NCBI RefSeq assembly: GCF_004346685.1
Contig: NZ_SMCO01000001.1
Location: forward strand, 558,001-622,000
Origin: Sulfurirhabdus autotrophica
GTDB lineage: Bacteria > Pseudomonadota > Gammaproteobacteria > Burkholderiales > SMCO01
DNA: 64,000 nt
Reading direction: 5' to 3'
Shown piece by piece: positions 52,259 through 62,600 of the stretch. The notes beneath the pieces were generated by a model, which ran no database searches, had not been told where the DNA came from, and saw only the letters and a program-made list of their open reading frames with translations. The translations under genes and the position numbers were made by a program. Each line of letters begins with the position of its first letter. Position 1 is the first letter of the stretch.

Positions 52259-52915
52259 ATGAGAAAACTAAATGGTGTTTATCCGGCGGTAGTCATTGAA
52301 AATGTTGACCCCAATGATCTAGGCCGTATAAAAATAAGCATTCCTCATATTGGCGCGTCTGCAGGCCAACACAGCTATGAAACATGGGCACGCTTAGCCA
52401 CCATGATGGCTGGCTTGAATCGGGGAACATGGTTTATCCCTGACGTGAATGACGAAGTCCTGGTTGCATTCGAAGCTGGAGATATGGCACGCCCTTGTGT
52501 AATAGGCAGCTTATGGAACAAGACTAACCCTCCTCCGGAAAAAATGGATCATGACAATAACAAAAAAGTGATACGTTCCAGAAATGGATTGAAGATCACC
52601 CTGGATGATTTAAGCACCCAGGAGAGTCTTGTTATCGAAACACCTCAGGGTCAAAAAATCACACTCAAAGATGAACCTGGAGCAATCGAGATAGTAGATA
52701 GCAACGGTAACACCGTAGTACTTGCGGCAAACGGCATTACACTCAACTCCAGTACGAAAGTCACTGTCAACGCCAGCCAGGTCGAGATTAATTCAAGTGC
52801 ATTTAATATAAACGCCGCTATGTCGAAATTCAGCGGTGTTGTGCAGTGCGACACGCTCATCAGCAATAGCGTCATTAGCAACAGCTATTCACCTGGCGCC
52901 GGGAATATCTGGTAA
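52259..52915 (+). CDS. gpV/VgrG-like baseplate spike protein
   Basis: 218 residues from the ATG at 52259, which has a perfect GGAGG site; a longer frame open from 52034 runs into the preceding gene and is not needed. The N-terminal OB-fold of phage baseplate V/VgrG is visible in YPAVVIENVDPNDLGRIKIS IPHIG, ETWARLATMMAG and WFIPDVNDEVLVAFEAGDMA RPCVIGSLWN. A C-terminal beta-helix-like repeat region follows (KKVIRSRNGLKITLDD... ITLNSSTKVTVNASQVEI) as in trimeric spike tips. No sheath, tube or ATPase gene is nearby. Confidence 0.85.
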   Translation: MRKLNGVYPAVVIENVDPNDLGRIKISIPHIGASAGQHSYETWARLATMMAGLNRGTWFIPDVNDEVLVAFEAGDMARPCVIGSLWNKTNPPPEKMDHDNNKKVIRSRNGLKITLDDLSTQESLVIETPQGQKITLKDEPGAIEIVDSNGNTVVLAANGITLNSSTKVTVNASQVEINSSAFNINAAMSKFSGVVQCDTLISNSVISNSYSPGAGNIW

Positions 52916-53393
52916 AAGCTTGACCATGCAAATTTGAACGTTCATGGCATTATTTTCAGCATTTATTCAATTTTAATTTAATTTATTCACAATTCAATTC
53001 CCATTGTTTTACACAATAAAAACGTTATTCAAGTATGGGGGTGAACTAACTTATTCAGCGCAGACCTTAACAATGCACAGGATAATGAAAAATTACTTCC
53101 ATTTGCGTTGAACCGTCATTGCTCAATGGGTTATGTTTACCCCGTTATTTTTGGATTCCGGGACATTTTTGCCCAATTGAAAACTTTCAATAATTTGCTA
53201 TTGTTACTTTTATTCATTGTACCAGATAAAAAGCGATTTTTTTCTTGGAAAATCTGCGAAATATGACTGTACAACGAATGATGAAAAAGTCCACTCTGGA
53301 CAATTCCACTTTATCAAATCAGGTTTGACGCTGTCCTTTTATACATAAAAATGTAGCTAAACCACATTTTTATAATTCACGACACAAGGAGAC
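52916..53393. other. Long A/T-rich intergenic region, nothing recognised
   Basis: 478 bp after the spike gene. No ORF with a ribosome site, no strong dyad and no RNA gene recognised. Presumably holds the promoter of the 53394 gene. Confidence 0.4.
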
Positions 53394-54245
53394 ATGATGA
53401 GAAACATGACGAAATTGATTTTGGTACTCCTTCCGGTGATGTTGTTGCAGCATCGAATTTCAGCCAATGCTACTGAAACTTCGGCTCAACCCCCAAACAC
53501 CCAGTCCAGACCCAGCCAGCAGCCAAGCATAACCGTTCAAGAACTCGCAAAACGTCAAGCCCCTGCGTTGGTTGGCACTGGAGAGGAAGCAAAAAAAAAT
53601 GCGCTGGCATTTATTGACTGGGCTGGCGCCAGTACCAAATCGCAGGATGAAATTGTACGGAAAATGGTTGCGGGCGCAAGAGAAAATCCCGATATCATCA
53701 TGGCGTTTTGCGATGAAGCATTTGCCAAGCAGGATGTAGACCATAGTCGTGCATTAGTAGCGCTCAGTTTGATTGGCGAAGCAAGAAGCCAGGCTGGTAT
53801 GGAATGCATGGTCAAATTTGCAAGACAACCTCTTCCAGAAAAAGGCACGGTGGTAGAAGGCGAAATCATTGAGCGAACCAACCTGGCAATGCTGCAGGCT
53901 AAAGCCATTGATGGATTAGCATATTTGCGTAACGAAAAGGCTGATCAATTCGTGGTGGAGGCAGCTGCAAAAAACCCATCCCGCATCGTCAGGGCAGAAG
54001 CCATTGCTGCTTACCTCTGGAACCATAATTACGATGCTAAATCCCGGGAGATATTGAAATCGGTTATTCGCAAGGATGAAGTCATTTTTCTGGACAGACT
54101 GGTCAAACAGGCCGATGAGCCAAAGGAATCCTTCAACCGAAAGCTCGCCGTCTACCTGAAAACGCATCCGGAAATTATGCCCCCTGGCCCTGAAAAAGCT
54201 GAACCACAACCCAAAGAAACAGTTGGCCGGCCACCTAAATTTTAA
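53394..54245 (+). CDS. Exported alpha-helical (HEAT-like) protein
   Basis: 283 residues. Signal peptide (LILVLLPVMLLQHRISANAT E), a Pro/Gln/Ser-rich linker (AQPPNTQSRPSQQPSITVQE), then helical pairs that resemble HEAT repeats (HSRALVALSLIGEARSQAGM; VRAEAIAAYLWNHNYDAKSR). Acidic and basic tail (PPGPEKAEPQPKETVGRPPK F). No enzymatic motif. It shares a promoter with the 54257 gene (11-nt gap), so the two exported proteins probably act together. Confidence 0.75.
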   Translation: MMRNMTKLILVLLPVMLLQHRISANATETSAQPPNTQSRPSQQPSITVQELAKRQAPALVGTGEEAKKNALAFIDWAGASTKSQDEIVRKMVAGARENPDIIMAFCDEAFAKQDVDHSRALVALSLIGEARSQAGMECMVKFARQPLPEKGTVVEGEIIERTNLAMLQAKAIDGLAYLRNEKADQFVVEAAAKNPSRIVRAEAIAAYLWNHNYDAKSREILKSVIRKDEVIFLDRLVKQADEPKESFNRKLAVYLKTHPEIMPPGPEKAEPQPKETVGRPPKF

Positions 54246-54256
54246 GGGAGGACATC

Positions 54257-55117
54257 ATGAAAATTTTTCGTATATTACTGGCTGGCTTAATGCTGACATT
54301 CGTTTTCCAGAGCTCTGTGGCGCAAGCTGTTTGCAATCAGTCTTCAGCCAGTACGGCTGATAATGATTTATGGAACACCCATGGCTGCTGGCAAGCTTTC
54401 TTTCTCTGGTCCTACAAGGCATATGACCAACGCCAGTCTGACTGGAACAACCGTGGCTGGAACGACGCGTGTAACGCCAATATGGAGTTCCCTAAACACT
54501 GGAATGCTGCCTATCTTGTGACTTATGGTTTACAAGATGCCAATTGCTGCTCCTGGCATGGCACTACAGACTACCGCAAGCTGGGCGAAGCTGCTGGCAG
54601 CAATTTTCACTCAGGTTTGTACCACGATGCAGGTGACGGAACCAGCTTGTTCGGGGGATTTACACCCCATACTTTTGGCGCAGATGAACTGACAACATAC
54701 TGCCCTTTGTATAACGCTACGTCCGCCAATGGTAACCCTGGAAGCCGCGCGGGTGATTTTATGCATGAAGGGTGGCATGGTTGGTTACATAAGTACAACT
54801 GGAACAATGGCTCTTGCGGAGGGCACCGTTGTGGTACACCTGGTGCATGTACAGCAAAAGATGCCTGCGATTACTTCTATTTTCACGGGGTAGGCGCTTT
54901 TGCATTTGGTGCATTGTATCAGACAGATGGCACGGCTAACCGATTCCATTCTCCTAATCAGGTCCAAGTAGAGTTTCTTTGCGATGTCGCGGATTACCCG
55001 AAATCGTGGGTACCTAATAGCGTACGACAGGCGGCCAGATCAGATGCGGATGCAAGGGCAGCAGCAAGGTTTATTAATGGTCCTGGGTATAAATGCGGGA
55101 ACCCGCGCCCCTGGTAG
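54257..55117 (+). CDS. Exported Cys/Trp-rich protein with HEGWH zincin-like motif
   Basis: 286 residues with a signal peptide (ILLAGLMLTFVFQSSVAQA). The mature protein is rich in Cys, Trp, Asn and Gly. The segment GDFMHEGWHGWLHKYNW, about residues 172-185, matches the HExxH zinc-protease pattern, and VQVEFLCDVADY downstream could give a third acidic ligand. At least twelve cysteines suggest an extracellular disulfide-rich enzyme. No named family recognised; the metalloprotease call is inferred from the motif alone. Preceded by a GGGAGG ribosome site. Confidence 0.65.
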   Translation: MKIFRILLAGLMLTFVFQSSVAQAVCNQSSASTADNDLWNTHGCWQAFFLWSYKAYDQRQSDWNNRGWNDACNANMEFPKHWNAAYLVTYGLQDANCCSWHGTTDYRKLGEAAGSNFHSGLYHDAGDGTSLFGGFTPHTFGADELTTYCPLYNATSANGNPGSRAGDFMHEGWHGWLHKYNWNNGSCGGHRCGTPGACTAKDACDYFYFHGVGAFAFGALYQTDGTANRFHSPNQVQVEFLCDVADYPKSWVPNSVRQAARSDADARAAARFINGPGYKCGNPRPW

Positions 55118-55146
55118 GGTAAATGGCACCACTTCTACCGAGTCAT

Positions 55147-55181
55147 CCTTGGGTGAAAACAGCCCAAGGAAATTTCGGGCT
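55147..55181. terminator. Overlapping hairpins after the HEGWH gene
   Basis: CCTTGGG (55147-55153) pairs with CCCAAGG (55163-55169), and the overlapping AGCCC (55161-55165) can instead pair with GGGCT (55177-55181). They lie between convergent genes and are a plausible weak terminator; no long U-tract. Confidence 0.35.
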
Positions 55182-55276
55182 GAGGCAAGAACATTGAGCC
55201 GTTTAATATAAACGTTTGAACCCATTATTCAAGACTACACCAACCATTCCAAACTATTGTTGGGTAGCGTTCACTA

Positions 55277-56254
55277 TTATCGAGCACCTTGGGGAGTTTT
55301 GAAGAGCAATGTGGCAAGTTCGGCTTTATTATGCACACTACATTTTTTGAAAATGGTGGCAATATGACTTCGAACCGTGTTTTCTGCTATTGAAAATTTT
55401 GCGGAAATATCATGATAGTTTTCACCGTGGGCGTAGCATTGTGCGATTTGCAACTGTTTCTTTCCGAGCATATCCAGCCTGTTCAGTTCACGTACCTGAA
55501 CGAGTACCATCTCATCTATCACTTGCGCACTTATGGAGATATTTTCACCCCGATAGGGCTGCTTTTGGGTCTGTAATGGCTTCAATTCAAAAGGTAATTT
55601 ATTGCTACGCCAGGAAGACCATTCTGTTTTAATGAGATGAAAAAATGCAGCCTCAGCTTCAATTAGCACGCCGCGTGAATTGCACAAAGCCACAGCCTGT
55701 TTGGATCTCTGCAAAGTGTGCGGCAAGTCAAATTGCCGCATGTACCCGATTCGGCTTAACCTATGGGCTTCAGCAATGTGTGGCAGCAGGCGCTCTAAAG
55801 TCTTCCTTTCTACTTCGGTAAAAAAATGATGGGGTGATTTGCGCCATAATGACATAAAGCAAACCAAACCCGGCATAGTTTCATTCCAACAGGTGGACAA
55901 CACCTGTTGCGCTCCCCACTGTCGCGCAAATTCTTTGTAGCCAGCCGGTTTAATATTCGCTTCGTGGCTTAGCAAGTCAGCCAGATTGATAACTTGTCCA
56001 GAATCGCTACGTACCGCATCAGCCAAAAAATCCTCATGCTGAAAATCAGCCAGACAATCCTCGATCTCACGCTTTGACTGGTGGTAGAGATGCACATCCA
56101 CAATGGATTCAGGCAATTCGCCACTTCGGCCCCACACGCCTAAGTCAAATGGAATCAGCTTTGACAGCGAATCAAAAATATTAGTCTGAAAATAGGCTAA
56201 TGGCCACTCTGTTGACCCGCGATAAATACTACGAATAAATTCATCGCAATGCAT
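55277..56254 (-). CDS. LuxR-family (HTH) transcriptional regulator
   Basis: 325 residues. C-terminal LuxR-type helix-turn-helix at about residues 258-318: LGKKQLQIAQCYAHGENYHD ISAKFSIAENTVRSHIATIF KK. The N-terminal 240 residues have no recognised autoinducer or receiver domain and resemble PAS/GAF-type regions of ligand-sensing LuxR proteins. The ATG at 56254 has AGGAAG upstream and is preferred over 56362. It is divergent from the giant PEP-CTERM gene across an A/T-rich region and is a good candidate for its regulator. Confidence 0.85.
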   Translation of the reverse strand: MHCDEFIRSIYRGSTEWPLAYFQTNIFDSLSKLIPFDLGVWGRSGELPESIVDVHLYHQSKREIEDCLADFQHEDFLADAVRSDSGQVINLADLLSHEANIKPAGYKEFARQWGAQQVLSTCWNETMPGLVCFMSLWRKSPHHFFTEVERKTLERLLPHIAEAHRLSRIGYMRQFDLPHTLQRSKQAVALCNSRGVLIEAEAAFFHLIKTEWSSWRSNKLPFELKPLQTQKQPYRGENISISAQVIDEMVLVQVRELNRLDMLGKKQLQIAQCYAHGENYHDISAKFSIAENTVRSHIATIFKKCSVHNKAELATLLFKTPQGAR

Positions 56255-56600
56255 TGCTGCTTCCTTTTCGATATGAATTGACCAGTCAATATCACTATAG
56301 CAATTGAATTGCGAAATTAATATGCTGTCGGTTTTTTTTACACAGTTGCCATGAATACTCAAATTCCAACTAATACATTTGCATTAGTTAAGAGTATTAA
56401 TTACGAATAAAAATTAATAAAAATCAATAAAAACAATATGTAAATGAATTAACTTAAAATTTGACGACTGCGTTAACAAAATGCTTATGATTTAACTTAA
56501 CTATTTGTTAATCATACTTAATAAAAAAATGGCATATTTTTTGCTTAACTTTTTTACGAGTTTATTTTATTACAATAAACAATAAGTTGGAGCAGTAATC
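56255..56600. other. A/T-rich divergent promoter region
   Basis: 346 bp, strongly A/T-rich compared with the following gene, which is G/C-rich. Contains the promoters of the LuxR gene and of the PEP-CTERM gene; no ORF and no clear operator dyad seen. Confidence 0.4.
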
Positions 56601-59600
56601 ATGAGAAATCCGATCAATCACCCTTTGAAGAAGTCAGTCATCGCCGTAGTTTCCGCTCTTGCTGTTATGGGGGTACCAACATATGCAACTGCAGCCAGTT
56701 GCACTTGGAACCCAGTGACTGGAAACTGGAGCACCGCGAGCAATTGGTCATGCGGAATCGTGCCGACCGGCCCAGCGGCTGACAGCGCTTCCATCGGCGC
56801 GAGCAAAGTGGTGACCGTCAACACGGCACAATCAATTTTCACCCTGAGCAACGTTGGCGGCATCAATATCGACGCGTTTTCACTGACGCTGCAAGGTGGC
56901 GGCAGCACTACCAACACCGGCACCATCAATGTCGGCGGACCGAGCACGGCGGCACTCCAAGTTGGTGCTAGTCACAATATCAATAACACCAGCGGCGTTA
57001 TCAATGTCGGCAACGGCAGTGTGATCAACCAGTTTGGAAGCTCCATCACCGGCGGCACGATCAACACCACCGGCACAGGCAAACTGGTGGCGTCCAACAG
57101 CAGTGCCAACTTCCTCAACGGCGTCTCCCTCAGCGGCAACCTTGACTTGGCGAGCGGCACGAGCGTCGAGCGAGTGGTCGGCGGCCTGACGCTCAATGGC
57201 ACGGTCAACATTGGCAACAACAGCATTCTCGCGCCCCAGGGCGACCAAACCATCGGTGGCTCCGGGACCATCTTCTTCGCCGATGCCAATAGCAGCAACC
57301 GTCTCAACGTCGAGGCCGGCAACCTGACGCTGGGCAGCGGCATCACAGTGCGCGGAAATACCGGCATCATTGGCCAGCAGGCCTTCGTCGGCGGCGCGGC
57401 TTCCCTGACCAACAACGGCACCATCGCCGCCGACGTGGCCGGTGGCACCATTACCCTCGGTGTCAACGGCACCGTTACCAACAACGGCACCCTGACCGCC
57501 TTGAATGGCGGCACGCTGGTGCTCAACAACAGCATCGTGGGCAACCTCGGCAGCCAGATCACGGTCGGCGCCGGCAGCACCATTCTGCAGAACGGCGTTA
57601 CTCTCAACGGCGTGATCAACAACGCCGGCACCGGCTCGTTCCGAACCAGCAACAACGGCAACAACTACCTGAACGCGGCGACCTTCACCGGCGTGCTTGA
57701 TCTGGCGTCGGCGACGGGCGTCGAGCGCGTGGTCGGCGGCCTGACGCTCAATGGCACGGTCAACATTGGCAACAACAGCATTCTCGCGCCGCAGGGCGAC
57801 CAGACCATCGGTGGCTCCGGCAACATCGTCTTTGCCGACGGCTACAGCAGCAACCGCCTCAACGTCGAGGCCGGCAATCTGACCCTGAACAGCGGCATCA
57901 CAGTGCACGGAAATACCGGCACCATCGGCTCGCAGGCCTTCGTCGGCGGCGCGGCTTCCCTGACCAACAACGGCACCATCGCGGCCGACGTGGCCGGTGG
58001 TACCATTACCCTCGGTGTCAACGGCACCGTTACCAATAACGGTACCCTGACCGCCTTGAATGGCGGTACGCTGGTACTCAACAACAGCATCGTGGGTAAC
58101 CTCGGCAGCCAGATCACGGTCGGCGCCGGCAGCACCATTCTGCAGAATGGCGTCACCCTCAACGGCGTGATCAACAACGCCGGCACCGGCTCGTTCCGAA
58201 CCAGCAACAACGGCAACAACTACCTGAACGCGGCGACCTTCACCGGCGTGCTTGATCTGGCGTCGGCGACGGGCGTCGAGCGCGTGGTCGGCGGCCTGAC
58301 GCTCAATGGCACGGTCAACATTGGCAACAACAGCATTCTCGCGCCCCAGGGCGACCAGACCATCGGCGGCACCGGGACCATCTTCTTCGCCGATGCCAAT
58401 AGCAGCAACCGCCTCAACGTCGAGGCCGGCAATTTCATTCTCGGCAGCGGCATCACAGTGCGCGGAAATACCGGCATCATTGGCCAGCAGGCCTTCGTCG
58501 GCGGCGCGGCTTCCCTGACCAACAACGGCACCATCGCCGCCGACGTGGCCGGTGGCGCGATCACGATCCAGGTTAACGGCCTCACCACCAACAACGGCAC
58601 ACTGGCCGCACAAAACGGCGGTACGCTAAATCTGAACTCCAGCATTGCCGGCAACACCGGCAGCCAGATCCTGGCCGGTGCCGGCAGCGTGGTGAATCAG
58701 AATGGCGTCACCATCAGCGGCGACATGAACCTGACTGGTTCCGGCTCGTTCCGCGCCAGCAACAGCGGAAGCAACGTTCTCAGTGGCGTTACCCTGAGTG
58801 GCGCGCTGGACCTGGCATCGGCCACTGGCATCGAGCGCCTTGCCGGCGGACTGACGCTGAATGGCTCAACCATCAATATCGGCAACAACAGCACCTTCGC
58901 GCCCCAGGGCGACCAGACCATCGGCGGCACCGGGACCATCTTCTTCGCCGACGCCAATAGCAGTAACCGGCTGAATGTCGAAGCCGGCAATCTCATTCTT
59001 GGCCCCGGTATCACGGTGCGCGGCGGCAACGGCGTTATCGGCCAGCAGAGCTTCGCCGGCGGTGCGGCCACGCTGACCAACCAGGGTGTGATCGCCGCCG
59101 ATGTCAATGGCCGCAGCATCAGCCTGAGCGTCAACGGTTCGGTTATCAACCAGAGCACCATGCGGGCGCAAAACGGCGGACAATTGATCCTCAATACCGG
59201 CGGCGGCTACGACAACAGCGCCGGCACGATACTCGCCGATGTCGGCAGCTCGGTGCTACTCAACAGCGCCATTGTCACAGGCGGCTCGCTCAACAGCAAC
59301 GGCAATGGCAAGTTCATTGCGAACAACAGTAGCACTAACTTACTCAACGGCGTCACCCTCAACGGTGTGCTGGACATGGCTACGGCCACCGGCATCGAGC
59401 GCATCACCGCTAACGGCATGGTGCTGAACGGTACGATCAACATCGGCAACAATAGCATCCTCGCGCCTCAGGGCAACCAGACGATCTCAGGCACCGGCAA
59501 TATCGTATTCGCCGATGCCAATAGCAGCAACCGACTGAACGTCGAAGCTGGCAATCTCGTCATCGGCTCGGGCGTCACCGTTCACGGGCAGACCGGCATC

Positions 59601-62600
59601 ATCGGCCAGCAGGCCTACGCTGGCGGTGCCGCGACGCTGACCAATAATGGCACTTTCAATGCCGACGCCGGCGGCACGATCACTGTAAACGTCAATGGAG
59701 CGTTGACCAACAACGGCACGATGCGGGCCCAGAATGGCACGCTGACGATCCAGAACGCTTTAACAGGCTCTGGTACGCTACGAGTCGATCCAACCGGGAT
59801 AATCAATCTGACAAATGCAGTAAATACCCAAGGTCAACTAGTGATGGGCGCTGCTGGTTCGACACTTAATATGGGTACCCAAAACCTAACCATCAACAAC
59901 GACTACACCAACGTCGCCGCCGGCTCGGGCAACAGTTTTAATCGGCGCGCCGGCGTCTCCGGTGCCGGCTTGATCCTCGCAGGCGGCAACGCCGCGCAGG
60001 CAATCACTGGCGCCGGGGTGAGCAACGGCAGCACTGCCAATGCTACGCTGACGCTCGGTAATGTGCGCGTTGGCAGCACCACTTTTAATTACCAGGTTGC
60101 CAACACTGGAAGTACCGGACCAACCCTACGCGGTGCGATCCAGACCAATGTCAACGGTGCCAACCTCACCGACTCGCGGCTTAGTGGCGCTGGTGTGACA
60201 GCCAGCAACTACAATACTGGCGCACCAGGCAGCAATACCGGCAACATCGGTGTCACCTTTACCGCAGCCAGCGCCGGAGCACTGGCGCCCCTCAGCGGCC
60301 AAGTGTTAAACCTAAGCAGCAACTTTGATAATATCGCAAATCAGAAACTCAACATCGTTCTCGGCGCGGGTGCAGCGGCCTATAACGCTGCGAACGGCAA
60401 TGCAACGCCCAACCCAGTTATTGTGGCAAACCAACGCATTGGCGACAGCAACACCGCTGGGGTGACGGTTGCCAATACCGCTGCGTCTGGCAGCTTCAGC
60501 GAAGACCTGCTCGCCAGCATCGGCGGATCCAGCGGCGCTGCCAGCGGCAGCGGCAGTATCGCAGGCCGCTTAGCTGGCACCAACAACACAGGAACAGGTG
60601 CAATTTCCGTGTCCGTCAACACCGCAACGGCGGGTGCAAAAACCGGCACCGTTACGCTGGACTACAGTACCGCAGGGGCCGTCAATGGAGTCAGCAATGG
60701 CCTAGGTATCACCAGTGTTGGCAACCAATCAGTTACTGTGAACGGCAACGTCTACCGCATAGCTCAAGGCGCCACCACGCCCACACCGATCAACTTTGGC
60801 AACCGCCACGTAGGCGATGTCGCAAGTCAGGTCCTGACCGTACAGAACACTGCTACAAATGATGGCTTCTCCGAAAAGCTCAATGCCAGCTTTGGTGCCA
60901 ATACCGGTGCCGCAACCAATAATGGTGGCAGTATCAGCCTGCTGTCGGCAAGTGGCAGCAACGCCAGTGCCATGAGCGTAGGAATGGACACCAGCAGCGC
61001 CGGTACCAAGAGTGGCAGCGCAACACTGAACTATGCTTCTGATGGCACAGGCACCAGTGGTTTGTCTGCCATTGCAGCGGGGAACCAGACGATCAACCTG
61101 ACAGGCAACGTCTATCGCCTGGCTTCTGCCAATACCCTCGGCGCCATCAACTTCGGCAACGTCCATGTCGGTGATACCGTGCAACAGGCACTGAATATCG
61201 CCAATACAGCGGTCAATGACGGCTTCTCCGAGAAGCTTAACGCCAGCTTTGGTACCAGTTCGGATGGCCGTATCACTACCAGCGGCAGCATCAGCCAACT
61301 GGCAGCAGGCTCCAGCAACAACAGCAGCATGATCGTAGGCCTCAACACCGGTGTTGCAGGTGTGGTTAACGGCACACAGACGGTCAACTTTGCTTCCGAC
61401 GGCACCGGTACCAGTGGCCTGGGAATTACAGGTCTGGCTTCGCAAATCATCGGCGTCAGCGGTGACATCACCACCAGCGGCAGCGTGTTCCGTCTGGCCA
61501 GCGCCAGCGCTGCAGCACCGAACCCGGTCAGCTTCGGTAATGTGCGTGTTGGCACAGCCACTGATCAGGTGCTGACCATCAGCAACAGCGCGATTAATGA
61601 CGGCTTCTCCGAGAAACTCAACGCCAGCATCAGCTCCAACAGCGCGCCTGTGACCGCCACCGGCGCATTCAACCTATTGGGTCCGCAAGCAACAGATAGC
61701 ACCAATCTGCATGTCGGTATCGACACCAGCAGTGCCGGTGCCAAGAACGGTAGCGCGACCATTGCACTGGTTTCTGACGGCACCGGCACCAGCAATCTGG
61801 GAACGACTAATCTGCCTTCGCAAACAGTTAACGTTTCTGGCAATGTCTACCGCCTGGCAAGCCCAACACTGAATACATCCAATGTTTCGCTGGTTGCCCG
61901 TGTTGGTGATACTGCGCCAAGTGCTAACGTGAGTGTAACAAACAGTTCACCCGACAGCTTTACCGAAGGCCTGAAAGCCAGTATCGGGGGCACAGCTTCA
62001 CCCTTTACCAGTAGCGGTTCCATCGCCAATCTGGCAGCGCAAGGGACCGATGCATCCAGTCTGAAAGTGGGATTGAATACCGCCACGGCGGGTACCTCTA
62101 CAGGAACCGCCACGGTAAATTACATTTCCACGGGTGCCGGCACGACCAATGCTGCTGATGTATCAATCGGCAGCGCAGCCGTCAATTTGATCGGCAAGGT
62201 GTATCAGCAGGCTGTCGCTCAAGTCAATACGCTAGCGGTTAATTTTGGGATCGTGCATCGTGGAGACAGCGTTTCTCCGATTGCGGTGAGCGTCACCAAT
62301 GCCGCACCTGCAGCGGGCTTGAACGATACGCTGCAAGGTACATTCGCTGGCGCAGGAGGTGTTTTTTCCGCCTCTGGTAATCTGGGGGCTGGCCTGGGAG
62401 CCAGTGTGACTGACAGCAGCAGCCTGAAGGTCGGACTCAACACCAGTGCTAACGGCTTATTTAGTGGTTCAGCTACGGCAACATTTGTGAGCCACGATGC
62501 CGATCAGTCGGATCTGGTGCTAGGTGGGGTACCGGTCACGCTCGGCGCACAGGTGAATGACTATGCGAAAGCGGATTTAGCTAAAGCGGGGGGTGAGGGT

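Noticed and set aside
56880-58613. 577-codon frame opposite the PEP-CTERM repeats
   Set aside because: It is repetitive only because the sense gene is; composition is typical of antisense translation and it lacks a start context.
57174-59900. Regular repeats considered as a CRISPR array
   Set aside because: Units are 555 bp, in frame and coding; there are no short repeats with unique spacers anywhere in the window that I can see.
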